A DNA stretch of 64,000 nucleotides, taken from an uncultured Flavobacteriales bacterium (GTDB lineage Bacteria > Bacteroidota > Bacteroidia > Flavobacteriales > UBA1820). Made by a program: the position numbers and the translations under genes. Positions within the stretch are counted from its first letter, which is position 1. Each line of letters starts with the position of its first letter. The DNA is taken from assembly GCA_902478645.1 (NCBI GenBank), contig CABSLV010000004.1, positions 1 to 64,000 of the forward strand, read 5' to 3'. Below, piece after piece: positions 51,841-60,263 of this stretch. The notes under the pieces are model-generated. The model was not told the origin of the DNA and searched no databases. It was given only the letters and a program-made list of their open reading frames with translations.

Positions 51841-53511
51841 TCACGCCAAAAAGATCACCAACAACTGCGCCGAAAGTACGCGCAGGAACATCACCAGCGG
51901 ATAGACCGTCGAATAAGCCACGGCCGGCAAGTCCGTCGGGGTCTGCTCGTTGGAAAAGGCCAAAGCCGGCGGGTCGGTCGTCGCTCCGGCGATCAAGCCG
52001 AGCAGGGTAAAATAATTCATCCGGAAAGCCAGACGCGCGATCACCCCCGCGACACACAGCGGGATCACCGTGATCAAAAATCCGTACCACACCCATATCA
52101 AACCGCCGCCATCGACCACCGTAGCCACGAAATCCTCCCCGGCGCCCAGTCCCACCGCCGCCAGGAAGAGCGCAATGCCTACCTCGCGCAACATCAGGTT
52201 GGCACTGGCCGTAGTGTAAGTAACCAGTTTGAAACTCGGGCCGAAACGGCTCACCAGGATTGCCACGATAAGCGGACCTCCGGCCAATCCCAGTTTCACC
52301 GGCTGCGGTACTCCCGGGAAAACAAACGGGATAGAACCCAGGGCCACTCCCAGGAATATTCCCACGAAGATCGTGATCAGGTTCGGTTCGCGCAGGCGCC
52401 GCATCGAATTGCCCAGCAGTTTTTCCACCCCCGCGATGTTCTGCTCCGGTCCTACGACCGTCACGCGGTCGCCCACCTGCAGAGCCAGGGCGGGATGCGC
52501 TACCAGGTCGAGTCCCGCACGATTGACCCGGGTAATGTTCACCCCGTAGGCACGCTGGATATGCAGTTCCCCGAGCAAACGCCCGTTGAGTTCACTGCGG
52601 GTAACCATGATACGCCGCGAGACCAACTGTTCGTCCAGTTTCTGCCAATCGGCGCGGTGCATTTCTTCTACCCGTGAACCGATGAACGCCGTGATGGCAT
52701 CCATGTCCTGCCGCGCCGCGATGACCAACAAGCGGTCTCCCTCGCCCAGCGTCGTATCCGAACCGCCTATCTCCACCGAACCGTCGGCATGCAACACCCG
52801 CGAAGCGACGAATTTCTTACCTACCAAATGCGAAATCTCCCGGATCGTCTTGCCGAAGATCGCGGGATTGTTCACCTGCATCGAAACGTGAGTAGCACGC
52901 GCCATCTTCTCGGCCGCACGGTTCTGCGCCGCTTCGGTTTCCTTGCCGTAATCGATCCGGAACACTGCCCGCAGCAACATATACACCAGGATGATCCCGA
53001 TCACGCCCAACGGATACGCCACCGCATATCCCATCGCAATGGTCGGATCATCCCCGCCCATATCCTCCACCGCTTGCTGAGCCGCACCCAAACCGGGAGT
53101 ATTGGTTACCGCACCCGAAAGGATACCTACCATCGTGGTGATCGGCGTCCCGGTGGCCCAAAAGATACACAGGGTGGTCAGCACGCCCAATGCCACGATC
53201 AGGATGGCAAACATGTTCAGGCGAAGCCCTCCGCGTTTGAACGCCGAGAAGAAGCCCGGCCCGACCTGCATACCGATGGTATAGACGAAGAGAATAAGGC
53301 CGAACTCCTTGACAAAGCCCAGGATCGAGGGCTCGATCCGCATTCCGATGTGGGAAAGGAAGATCCCGGCAAAAAGCACCCAGGTGATCCCCAGCGAAAT
53401 GCCCCATACTTTGATTTTTCCCAAGAGTACGCCCAGGGCGATCACCACCGAAAAAACGGCCACCGTATGGGCGATTCCCGACCCGAAAAAAAGCTCGTAC
53501 AACCAGTTCAT
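51841..53511 (-). CDS. AspT/YidE/YbjL family antiporter with TrkA-C domains
   Basis: Inner-membrane transporter of 556 residues. Two blocks of hydrophobic helices flank a soluble middle (about residues 200-370) with two RCK_C (TrkA-C) domains, shown by GEGDRLLVIAARQDM and QVGDRVTVVGPEQNI. The helix block after residue 370 repeats GAGEDFVATVVDGGG-type sequence. Members such as AspT exchange aspartate for alanine; the substrate here is unknown. It is a single-gene unit, and no convincing promoter was found. Confidence 0.9.
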   Translation of the reverse strand: MNWLYELFFGSGIAHTVAVFSVVIALGVLLGKIKVWGISLGITWVLFAGIFLSHIGMRIEPSILGFVKEFGLILFVYTIGMQVGPGFFSAFKRGGLRLNMFAILIVALGVLTTLCIFWATGTPITTMVGILSGAVTNTPGLGAAQQAVEDMGGDDPTIAMGYAVAYPLGVIGIILVYMLLRAVFRIDYGKETEAAQNRAAEKMARATHVSMQVNNPAIFGKTIREISHLVGKKFVASRVLHADGSVEIGGSDTTLGEGDRLLVIAARQDMDAITAFIGSRVEEMHRADWQKLDEQLVSRRIMVTRSELNGRLLGELHIQRAYGVNITRVNRAGLDLVAHPALALQVGDRVTVVGPEQNIAGVEKLLGNSMRRLREPNLITIFVGIFLGVALGSIPFVFPGVPQPVKLGLAGGPLIVAILVSRFGPSFKLVTYTTASANLMLREVGIALFLAAVGLGAGEDFVATVVDGGGLIWVWYGFLITVIPLCVAGVIARLAFRMNYFTLLGLIAGATTDPPALAFSNEQTPTDLPAVAYSTVYPLVMFLRVLSAQLLVIFLA

Positions 53512-53670
53512 ACCCCTGTTTTTTTGAATGCCGCGAAATTAGCAATAATATCGATGCAAAAAAAGCCCCGAAACCGACACTTTTCTCTTCCGAACTGCCA
53601 GTCCCTCACCCCGCAAGCCAGTCCGCGAAAGCCCCCTCAAACCTCTCTATAGCGCCCCCTTCCACAAACA

Positions 53671-53697
53671 AAAGGCCCCGGGGACTCGCCCGAGGCC
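53671..53697 (-). terminator. Terminator after secreted esterase
   Basis: On the minus strand GGCCTCGGG pairs with CCCGGGGCC (one wobble), followed by TTTTG. It sits 30 nt after the esterase stop. Confidence 0.65.
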
Positions 53698-53726
53698 AAC
53701 GATTAGGTCCATTTGCCGGAAAAGTT

Positions 53727-54566
53727 CTACTTCGCCTTTTCGGCCATCTCCCGGAAATAATTGTCGAAGAAGACCAAATGATACTTTACCGAATTGGTCC
53801 AATACGACCAGCTGTGGCTCCCCGGACGGGAGATGAAATCGTGATCGATCCGGCGGTATCTCATCAACTCGTGCAAACGTTCGTTCACCGGATAGAAAGA
53901 ATCGCTCGTCCCGCAGTCGAACAGGATCTTCAGACTGCCGGGTTTGAGCAGATACAACTGGTTCATGATGCTGTACTGTGCCCACCGCTCGGGATACTCC
54001 GCCTGTGAACCCAACTTTTTTTCCATGTTTTCATTGGCCGGGAACGACTGTATGTCCAGTCCTCCGCTCATCGAGGCGCAGGCACCATAAAGATCCTGAT
54101 GGCGGAACGACAGGTAAAATGCACCCTGTCCGCCCATCGAGAGTCCCGTAATGCCACGCCCCTCCCGCGAGGCGATCGTACGGTAATGCTGGTCGATGTA
54201 GGGCAGCAGTTCGCGCGTCATGTAGGTCTCGTACCGGCTGGTGGAGTCAGCCGGAGCGTCCCAGTACCAGCTGTAAGGATTTCCGTCGGGACAAACGATG
54301 ATCATGCCGTAACGCGAGGCGAGTTCCGGCAGGAAAGGCGCTTTCTTGATCCAGTTGGTATAGTCGCCCGTAGCACCGTGCAACAGATACACCACCGGAA
54401 AACGGGCGTCCTTGTCCGTTTGATACGCAGCCGGAGTAATGACCACGTTCTTGATGTTCTTCTTCATCGAAGCGCTCCACACGGCGACCGTGTCCACCGA
54501 TTGCGCTTCCGCTGCGCCGCAAAGCACTGCAGCCAGGATAACAAAAAGCGATTTGAAGTGTTTCAT
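53727..54566 (-). CDS. Secreted alpha/beta hydrolase (esterase D/feruloyl-esterase-like)
   Basis: A 279-residue exported esterase. The signal peptide (MKHFKSLFVILAAVLCGAAEA) is cleaved before QSV. The fold shows the oxyanion HGATGDYTNW near residue 66 and the nucleophile elbow GLSMGG near residue 143 (Ser in GxSxG). A late HSWSYW supplies the catalytic His near residue 250, with the acid probably in DCGTSD. It resembles periplasmic esterases acting on acetylated or feruloylated glycans. The start is chosen at the signal peptide. Confidence 0.87.
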   Translation of the reverse strand: MKHFKSLFVILAAVLCGAAEAQSVDTVAVWSASMKKNIKNVVITPAAYQTDKDARFPVVYLLHGATGDYTNWIKKAPFLPELASRYGMIIVCPDGNPYSWYWDAPADSTSRYETYMTRELLPYIDQHYRTIASREGRGITGLSMGGQGAFYLSFRHQDLYGACASMSGGLDIQSFPANENMEKKLGSQAEYPERWAQYSIMNQLYLLKPGSLKILFDCGTSDSFYPVNERLHELMRYRRIDHDFISRPGSHSWSYWTNSVKYHLVFFDNYFREMAEKAK

Positions 54567-54682
54567 TGTATATGTCCCTATTTTTTGATACGATCCTCTC
54601 TTTCCTACCGGCCGGAAAACTGTTTTTCCCTTCGAAAACACCAGGCTTGAAGAACACCACCGGCTCACGCAAACCCGAAAAA

Positions 54683-54690
54683 CAAAAGTA
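54683..54690 (-). promoter_or_regulatory. -7 box for secreted esterase
   Basis: The minus strand reads TACTTTTG, a perfect -7 match, about 116 nt before the esterase start. Confidence 0.45.
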
Positions 54691-54706
54691 ACGAATTCCT
54701 CCCAAA

Positions 54707-54942
54707 AAGCCTGCCCATTCTTCTCAATTTCGACAAATCCACCCTCCTATCGTCCAACCGCCACATCCGGATTCCTCCAAACATTCGATGCGCGCAACCC
54801 TCTCCTGCATGGATTCAGACAGCTTTTTTTCTTACAAAAGGAAAAAACACAAAAACATTTTGCCATTTCAATTAAAATACACAACTTGCAGACATACAAA
54901 AAGATGAATCCATATCAATTATTCCCCAATATTTATTTTATC
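54707..54942. other. AT-rich non-coding stretch before small-peptide cassette
   Basis: This stretch of about 236 nt holds no gene that I can support. It has lower GC than the neighbouring genes and leads into the lipoprotein locus. No promoter matching the consensus was found for the first small-peptide gene, and no second copy of the inverted repeat at 55100 was seen here. Confidence 0.5.
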
Positions 54943-55068
54943 ATGAAAACAAGCGCAAAACTCCTGCGAAGGATTTCCTATTCCCCTCCTACGGCCACAC
55001 TGGTCGAGGTAACCGTCGAGAGAGGCTTTGCCGTCTCTCTGCCGGATGACACTGTCAATCCTTGGTAA
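54943..55068 (+). CDS. Small peptide, first copy (41 residues, probably relic)
   Basis: A 41-residue open frame starting MKTSAKLLRRISY. Its last 27 residues (from PPTATLVEVTVERGFAVSL to TVNPW) are the same as those of the small gene at 55292. After the stop, the sequence CACGAACACGAT continues as in the copy before the lipoprotein gene, but the next base is A, so the ATG start of the following gene has become ATA. Fifteen bases later the left inverted repeat begins. This looks like a truncated duplicate of the expressed cassette. The peptide lacks a clear signal sequence. I do not know its function. Confidence 0.6.
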   Translation: MKTSAKLLRRISYSPPTATLVEVTVERGFAVSLPDDTVNPW

Positions 55069-55099
55069 AATTGCACACACCTCCACGAACACGATAAAA

Positions 55100-55114
55100 A
55101 AACGTCCGTTTATT
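55100..55114 (+). repeat. Left inverted repeat of the switch
   Basis: AAACGTCCGTTTATT, with crossover dinucleotide TC at 55105-55106. Confidence 0.85.
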
Positions 55115-55118
55115 ATGG

Positions 55119-55126
55119 CAAAGATA
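55119..55126 (-). promoter_or_regulatory. -7 box inside invertible segment (OFF orientation)
   Basis: The minus strand reads TATCTTTG, a perfect -7 match, 5 bp inside the left repeat. A weak TTTA lies 22 nt upstream on that strand (55149-55152). In this orientation it transcribes leftward, antisense to the first small-peptide copy. Confidence 0.6.
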
Positions 55127-55238
55127 TAATAAAATATCTTAAAGTAGCTAAAATTGCATTAAAATTAGCGACAAGCAAGTATGGACATTGTTTTGTCGTT
55201 TTGTTTTTGGAAAGCCCCCCATGTTTATTCTTATCCGA

Positions 55239-55253
55239 AATAAACGGACGTTT
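55239..55253 (-). repeat. Right inverted repeat of the switch
   Basis: AATAAACGGACGTTT, the exact complement of the left repeat, with crossover dinucleotide GA at 55247-55248. Confidence 0.85.
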
Positions 55254-55281
55254 AACCCATCATGTCTAATAACCCTTACAC

Positions 55282-55289
55282 TAAATTTG
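55282..55289 (+). promoter_or_regulatory. -7-like box just before second small peptide
   Basis: TAAATTTG matches the -7 consensus but lies only 2 nt before the ATG at 55292 and has no -33 partner (55258-55261 reads CATC). If active it would make a leaderless mRNA. It lies outside the invertible segment. Confidence 0.35.
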
Positions 55290-55291
55290 TC

Positions 55292-55426
55292 ATGCAACAC
55301 AAACATCTAACTTTCCGACACAACAAAATCGAGACTTACACTCCTCCGACCGCCACACTGGTCGAAGTAACAGTCGAGAGAGGCTTTGCCGTCTCGCTGC
55401 CGGACGACACGGTCAATCCTTGGTAA
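55292..55426 (+). CDS. Small peptide before lipoprotein (44 residues)
   Basis: A 44-residue open frame starting MQHKHLTFRHNKIETYTPP and ending DDTVNPW. Short peptides with a Y-x-PP motif, a VEVTVERGFAVS-like segment and a tail rich in D, N, P and W often precede surface-lipoprotein genes in Bacteroidales, from memory of such loci. Their function is unknown. An in-frame ATG at 55262 would give 54 residues and would suit a transcript starting inside the switch. It ends 19 nt before the lipoprotein start. Confidence 0.65.
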   Translation: MQHKHLTFRHNKIETYTPPTATLVEVTVERGFAVSLPDDTVNPW

Positions 55427-55445
55427 CCCTTATCCCACGAACACG

Positions 55446-58400
55446 ATGAAAAAACTATGCTTTCTGTTGAGTCTGGCTACGATCGTCGGACTCGGCTCCT
55501 GCTCGCGGGATTTCAGCGAGACCGATCCTACTCCCTCGGCACAGGGAACCCACTCCCTGAAAGCCTCCATCGCGCAAAGCGAACCCACCACCCGCACCGG
55601 CTTGGGCGACAAAGACGAAGAAAACGGTACAACGCCCTTGTTGTGGGTAGCAGGTGACAAAATCGCCGTAGTCGACGACGCAGAACCCAATACCGTACAC
55701 CAGTACATCCTCGACCCTGCTGCCGCCGGACAGACCGAAGGCACGTTTACCGTCAGCGAAGGGGATGGCGTCCAGGGCGCTGCTTCCATCACGGCGTACT
55801 ACCCTTATACGTTCTATTCGGCTTCGCAGGGGTTGTCCGTGCCCGCCACCCAACAGTACAAGGAGGGACGGACGATGGAAACCGACATGCTCCCCATGTA
55901 CGCCCATTCTTCCGGGGCGGAAGTGGGCGAGTTGGACTTCCATCCCGTTGCCGGGCTGATCAACCTGCAACTGACCAAAAACGACAAACTGAACGAAAGC
56001 CGTCTGTTCTACTCCGTCAAACTGGTTTCCTCCGAGGATAACCTCGCCGGGAAAGGTTCCCTCGCCGACGACAGCGAAGGATACAAGGTGCTGACCATCG
56101 ACGGGGACGATGCCTCGAAAGAGATCACCTTCTCTTTGGGCGAAAGCGGTTTAGCCCTCAAGGAAGGCGAAATCACCTCCCTAATGTTCGTCGTACCGGC
56201 CAAAACGTATAGTGCCTCCACGTTGAAGTTCGTCCTCACGTACAAAAACAGCCCGGACGATGCCGACTTCCAGACCATCGACCTACCCGTCCGCTCGGCG
56301 GTAGAAGTACAGCGCGGACATATCGTCAATTTTGCAGCCACCGATGTCGGCCTGTTGATTTCAGGCATCGCTCCTGAAGAGGTAAAAGAAGTCATTACCG
56401 ACGCAGCCACCTCCGGTGAGTCCGAGATCCCGCAAGTGATCGAAGTGGTGGGCATGGATGCCGGCGGGGAATATACCATCGAGCTCCCCACGGTGTACAA
56501 TGAAACGAAAAATCAGGAAACCATCTCGTTGGTAGCTACCGACGTTGCGGCCGGAGCTACCATCCTTGTGCAGGAGACTGCCGCCACGGGGATCGCTCCC
56601 CAGCAGTATGTGAGCCTCGCCAATGCCACCGACAACTCCTGCAACGTAGCCGTCGAACTGCCCAACTCGACCGTCACCCTCGACGGCACGTTCGACAACG
56701 TGGAAGCTACCACCGCCGACCAGACGCTCATCATCCCCTCGGGGACCGTCGTGCAGAACCTGACGGTCAAACAAGGCTCGGTCAAGATCTACGGTACGGT
56801 CAAGAACCTGACTACCGCCTCCGGCTGGAGCGGAGAGATCGTTCGCGGGATTTCCTCCCAGGAATGCTTCGACAAAGCCATGGAAAACGACGCCTCGATC
56901 AACTATACGTTCGACTACGCTCTGATCGACCGCCCCATCCCGAACCTCGACGGAAAGGGAAAAACGCTGGCGCTCCCGCTGAAAGTCTCGGCCGACGCAA
57001 CCATTTCCAACCTCACCATCCGTCCTTCGGAGTCCATCGAGGCCAACGGCATCACCATCCTTCAGGACAGCGTCGATCTGTCGCTCAACGGAGTGGACAT
57101 CTACGTTTCCTCCAACAACTCCTCCGCCGGGCTGAACACCGGACTGCTGATCGCCGAAGTGAACAACGTTACGGCCACCTTGAAGGATTGCCACATCGTC
57201 GTGCCCAAGAGCTACCAGCGCGGTATCAACATGCATAGCGCAAAAACCGCCGGTACGACCACCGTTACCCTGGACAACACCCACATCGGACCTACGCTCG
57301 AACCCCTGACCACGGATTACAGCCACGACACCTACACCCAGGAACAGATCGACGCGTTCAAAGCCCGCGTGGACAGCCGGGGTGTCAGCTTCGGCGGACC
57401 GCACAGCGCCCGCTACGTGCTGAACCTGCGGAACGGTTCGGTGATCGAAGGAGTATTCTACGCCATCAACTTCACGTACTACGCCGCTCCGGTAGAGATC
57501 AACGTGGATCGTTCGATCATCGACGGTCGCTGCGCCTTCAACATCTGGGCCAACGGCGAAGGAACGAAGATCAACGTAACGAACGGCTCGAAACTGGTGG
57601 GACGCAACTACTTCCCCGGTCCGACAGAGGTTTATGCCAATATCGTCATCGAAAGCAAAGCCAACGGACAGGCAGCCGAGAACAACGTCATCACCGTGCG
57701 CGACAGCGAATTCCACTGCTTCAACGAACCGCAAACCAATACCAACTGGCAATACGCGCTCGATGTCCGCTCCGAAGGGGTCAACACCATCCAGCTGCTG
57801 GGTGAGACCAAGATATACGACCACAGCGGACGCCTTCCCCATGCCATCGATGTCGGAGGCTGGAGCAACCAGTTTGTCATCGACCCGAGCGTATCCTTCG
57901 CCATGGGCATGGAAGGAGCGACCATCCTGCCGACACACATCTGGGACGGTTCTTCGTTCAAATTCCCCGGGAAAGCCCTGGACGGCAAATACTACATCGG
58001 CGAGCCTTCCCAGCTGGCCGCACTCACCCTGCAGGTCCCCGAAGGGATGGACATCGTCCTGGTACGCGACCTGGACCTGAACAACCATCCTTGGCTGGCC
58101 AAATATCCCACTTCCGGCACTAAAGCCAATACGGTGGACGGCGGCGGCCATACCATCTACAACCTCAACACCGGTACGGTCGGATGGGATACCAAGACGG
58201 AATGTCCGGGACTGTTCTCGGCCTTTGCCGGTACGATCAAGGATCTCACGATAGAGAATGCTACCGTGTACGGTTCCCGGGCAGGTGCTCTCGCCGGCCG
58301 ACTGGACTACGGCACGATCACCAATTGCCACGTGAAGAACGTTACCTTTATCGGAGGAGCACAAAAGATGGCTGGCTTGATCGGCTTTATCAACGGAAAC

Positions 58401-58850
58401 GGTGACATCGTTCTGGACGGTTGCTCGGTCGACGGATGCCTGATAGTCAACGACCCTGCCCCGAAAGGCGACGATGGTGCTGCCATAACCGGCGATGCAT
58501 CGTGCATGGCCGGAGGATTGGTCGGATTCATCCAGTCTTTCAACCACAAGGTGGACATCCGGAATTGTTCCGTGAAAAACACGACTGTGCAGAGCGGTCT
58601 GCTTTGGGACAACTATTCGGGATGCACTTCGCACGAATTCATCGGCAACATCGCCAACACCTACAAATACCCCAATGCGGTGTTTACGCTGACCAACAAC
58701 ACCATTGAAGGTTCCTCGTGCGATGCAAAAGTCCGCATGAACGACTATTTCGGATTCTGCTATACGGGCGAATCCGGACAGACCGATCCTTACGCCCGGG
58801 TAGTGGTCGACGGAGAGGTTATCACCGAAGGCCCGGCCGCCGGCGAATAA
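55446..58850 (+). CDS. Large fimbrillin-like/GLUG-containing surface lipoprotein
   Basis: A 1134-residue lipoprotein starting MKKLCFLLSLATIVGLGSCS (SPII signal peptide, lipobox LGSC near residue 19). Residues 20-305 resemble fimbrillin-family N-domains (TTRTGLGDKDEENGTT then LLWVAGDKIAV). A beta-rich linker (about 305-470) leads to a right-handed beta-helix-like region (about 490-850). Near the C-terminus are GLUG-type repeats (ECPGLFSAFAGTIKDLTIEN, GALAGRLDYGTITNCHVKN, GLIGFINGNGDI, GGLVGFIQ). It is probably surface exposed and adhesive. It is the likely target of the invertible promoter. The start is the first ATG with a signal peptide; a longer frame overlaps the small gene. Confidence 0.85.
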   Translation: MKKLCFLLSLATIVGLGSCSRDFSETDPTPSAQGTHSLKASIAQSEPTTRTGLGDKDEENGTTPLLWVAGDKIAVVDDAEPNTVHQYILDPAAAGQTEGTFTVSEGDGVQGAASITAYYPYTFYSASQGLSVPATQQYKEGRTMETDMLPMYAHSSGAEVGELDFHPVAGLINLQLTKNDKLNESRLFYSVKLVSSEDNLAGKGSLADDSEGYKVLTIDGDDASKEITFSLGESGLALKEGEITSLMFVVPAKTYSASTLKFVLTYKNSPDDADFQTIDLPVRSAVEVQRGHIVNFAATDVGLLISGIAPEEVKEVITDAATSGESEIPQVIEVVGMDAGGEYTIELPTVYNETKNQETISLVATDVAAGATILVQETAATGIAPQQYVSLANATDNSCNVAVELPNSTVTLDGTFDNVEATTADQTLIIPSGTVVQNLTVKQGSVKIYGTVKNLTTASGWSGEIVRGISSQECFDKAMENDASINYTFDYALIDRPIPNLDGKGKTLALPLKVSADATISNLTIRPSESIEANGITILQDSVDLSLNGVDIYVSSNNSSAGLNTGLLIAEVNNVTATLKDCHIVVPKSYQRGINMHSAKTAGTTTVTLDNTHIGPTLEPLTTDYSHDTYTQEQIDAFKARVDSRGVSFGGPHSARYVLNLRNGSVIEGVFYAINFTYYAAPVEINVDRSIIDGRCAFNIWANGEGTKINVTNGSKLVGRNYFPGPTEVYANIVIESKANGQAAENNVITVRDSEFHCFNEPQTNTNWQYALDVRSEGVNTIQLLGETKIYDHSGRLPHAIDVGGWSNQFVIDPSVSFAMGMEGATILPTHIWDGSSFKFPGKALDGKYYIGEPSQLAALTLQVPEGMDIVLVRDLDLNNHPWLAKYPTSGTKANTVDGGGHTIYNLNTGTVGWDTKTECPGLFSAFAGTIKDLTIENATVYGSRAGALAGRLDYGTITNCHVKNVTFIGGAQKMAGLIGFINGNGDIVLDGCSVDGCLIVNDPAPKGDDGAAITGDASCMAGGLVGFIQSFNHKVDIRNCSVKNTTVQSGLLWDNYSGCTSHEFIGNIANTYKYPNAVFTLTNNTIEGSSCDAKVRMNDYFGFCYTGESGQTDPYARVVVDGEVITEGPAAGE

Positions 58851-58879
58851 ACCGCTCCCCGATCTTTTCACCAAATATG

Positions 58880-58916
58880 CACCCGGGAGATCTTTGGATC
58901 TCCCGGGTGTTTTTTT
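58880..58916 (+). terminator. Terminator after lipoprotein gene
   Basis: CACCCGGGAGATC and GATCTCCCGGGTG form a perfect 13-bp stem with a 4-nt loop, followed by T7. Confidence 0.88.
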
Positions 58917-58920
58917 GCAC

Positions 58921-58953
58921 AAAAAAAGCCTTGCAACCCTTTCGCTGCAAGGC
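58921..58953 (-). terminator. Terminator after tRNA-Leu(UAA)
   Basis: On the minus strand GCCTTGCA and TGCAAGGC form an 8-bp stem with a 10-nt loop, followed by T7. It starts 8 nt after the tRNA. Confidence 0.8.
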
Positions 58954-58961
58954 CTTGTCCG

Positions 58962-59046
58962 TACTCGGGATGGGACTCGAACCCACACGGACATTTCTGT
59001 CCAAAGGATTTTAAGTCCTTCGTGTCTACCATTTCACCACCCGAGC
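58962..59046 (-). tRNA. tRNA-Leu (anticodon UAA)
   Basis: 85-nt class II tRNA read on the minus strand, with a GCTCGGG acceptor, a long variable arm GGACAGAAATGTCC and T-arm GGTTCGAGTCC. The loop CTTAAAA gives anticodon UAA. CCA is not encoded. Position 1-72 would be a G-U pair. Confidence 0.93.
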
Positions 59047-59071
59047 ATCCGCCCGGAAAAAACGAGCAGGG

Positions 59072-59079
59072 CAAAGGTA
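59072..59079 (-). promoter_or_regulatory. -7 box for tRNA-Leu(UAA)
   Basis: The minus strand reads TACCTTTG, a perfect -7 match, 25 nt before the tRNA. Confidence 0.55.
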
Positions 59080-59186
59080 AAGATTTTTTGCCATTTCGCC
59101 GTTATCCGAATGCTCTTCTCCGAAGCCATTCGCACAAAAGCACAGAAAATCAAGAGAAAAAGGATATCCATCCGGATTCTTTTCAG

Positions 59187-59194
59187 TAGATTTG
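59187..59194 (+). promoter_or_regulatory. -7 box for secreted protein gene
   Basis: TAGATTTG is a perfect -7 match, 25 nt before the ATG at 59220. Confidence 0.5.
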
Positions 59195-59219
59195 TACATT
59201 CTAGTAACACTTCCCTGCC

Positions 59220-60263
59220 ATGATACGAAAGATCACATTCCCTGTCCTTGCCTTGGGCGGCTTGCTATTCATCCTTCTGTCCGGGTTCGCCCCTTTTCCT
59301 CAAAACGAACAGAGCGAAGCAACGACCTCGGAGATCGCTCCGGAAGAAGACTCCACCGTATCCGTCATTGCCTGGTTTTGCAAAGGAGACACGATGACCT
59401 ACTGGATCCATGACGGTCAGTGGAAAGTCGTCGGAGGGGATACGATCCAAACTCTCGGCGTCCACACCAAGGTGATGCTCACCGTAACAGATTCCTCTTC
59501 GAAAGGCTACGCGCTGGAATACCGTTTTTTGGAATTCGACTTTGACCCGATCGAAGGTTCCGAGACCCAAAACATCGTGAATCTCGCCGCAAGCCAGCTC
59601 CAGAAAGACATCGTGGGTACCGTCATCCGATTCCACACCGATGAAGTAGGGCAGATCACAAAATACGAAAACCTCAAAGAAGTCAAAAAACAGGCCAAGG
59701 ACCTTTTTTCCAATTTCGTACAGCAAATGCCGTACATCGACTCTTTGGCGGCAGACGGGATAAAGATAGAACCACTGCTCAAAAAGATCGGTTCCAGCGA
59801 CCTGCTGATAGACGGATACGTCGAGGAACTCGAGATGCTCTTCCGATGCCATGGGAACCAATACCCCATCGGGGAATTCACCGAGCATCAGGATGCCACA
59901 GAGACGGAATACGCCTCCGACACGTATATGGCGGTAGGGATGGATCCGGAAACCTACGAATACGACCTCCGGATCGACGTCGACAACTACATCCCGAAAG
60001 AAGACCTCAAAAGCCTTGTCGGTGACTTGGCCGACCTGTTGCTGGACAAGGACGCAGCGCAGGAGGCCAAGAAGGAAATCGCGACCGAATTCGACCAACA
60101 GATCCAGAACGATGCGGTGTACGGCTCCTATCTGCACGCAAAATACTTCCCCGACGGATGGCCCGAAGACATCATTTATCAGGAGAAAACCTTACTGGAG
60201 GGACAAGGAAAACTGACGCAGAAATACATCACGTGGGATTACCGGAGCGTGGGCAATTTTTAA
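59220..60263 (+). CDS. Secreted protein of unknown function, mostly beta and acidic
   Basis: A 347-residue exported protein with a signal peptide (MIRKITFPVLALGGLLFILLS) ending near the FAPFPQ region. The mature part alternates strands and amphipathic helices (KEVKKQAKDLFSNFVQQM near residue 160) and is rich in D and E. I do not recognise the family; distant DUF6263-like proteins are a guess. A second predicted envelope gene follows on the same strand. Confidence 0.72.
   Translation: MIRKITFPVLALGGLLFILLSGFAPFPQNEQSEATTSEIAPEEDSTVSVIAWFCKGDTMTYWIHDGQWKVVGGDTIQTLGVHTKVMLTVTDSSSKGYALEYRFLEFDFDPIEGSETQNIVNLAASQLQKDIVGTVIRFHTDEVGQITKYENLKEVKKQAKDLFSNFVQQMPYIDSLAADGIKIEPLLKKIGSSDLLIDGYVEELEMLFRCHGNQYPIGEFTEHQDATETEYASDTYMAVGMDPETYEYDLRIDVDNYIPKEDLKSLVGDLADLLLDKDAAQEAKKEIATEFDQQIQNDAVYGSYLHAKYFPDGWPEDIIYQEKTLLEGQGKLTQKYITWDYRSVGNF

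Larger units (their letters stand above)
55100..55253. other. Probable invertible promoter segment
   Basis: A perfect 15-bp inverted repeat AAACGTCCGTTTATT (55100-55114) and its complement (55239-55253) enclose 124 bp. Each repeat contains AAACG-TC-CGTTT, a palindrome with a non-palindromic central dinucleotide, as expected at a serine-invertase crossover site. Inside, next to the left repeat, lies a -7 box pointing left. Inversion would place it next to the right repeat, pointing at the small-peptide and lipoprotein genes. No invertase gene is in the window. Confidence 0.72.

Noticed and set aside
54886..54942. N-terminal extension of the first small peptide
   Set aside because: Adds a segment absent from the second copy. 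The start at 54943 fits the copy length better.
55386..55445. 20-residue N-terminal extension of the lipoprotein
   Set aside because: It overlaps the small-peptide gene in another frame and would bury the SPII signal peptide.
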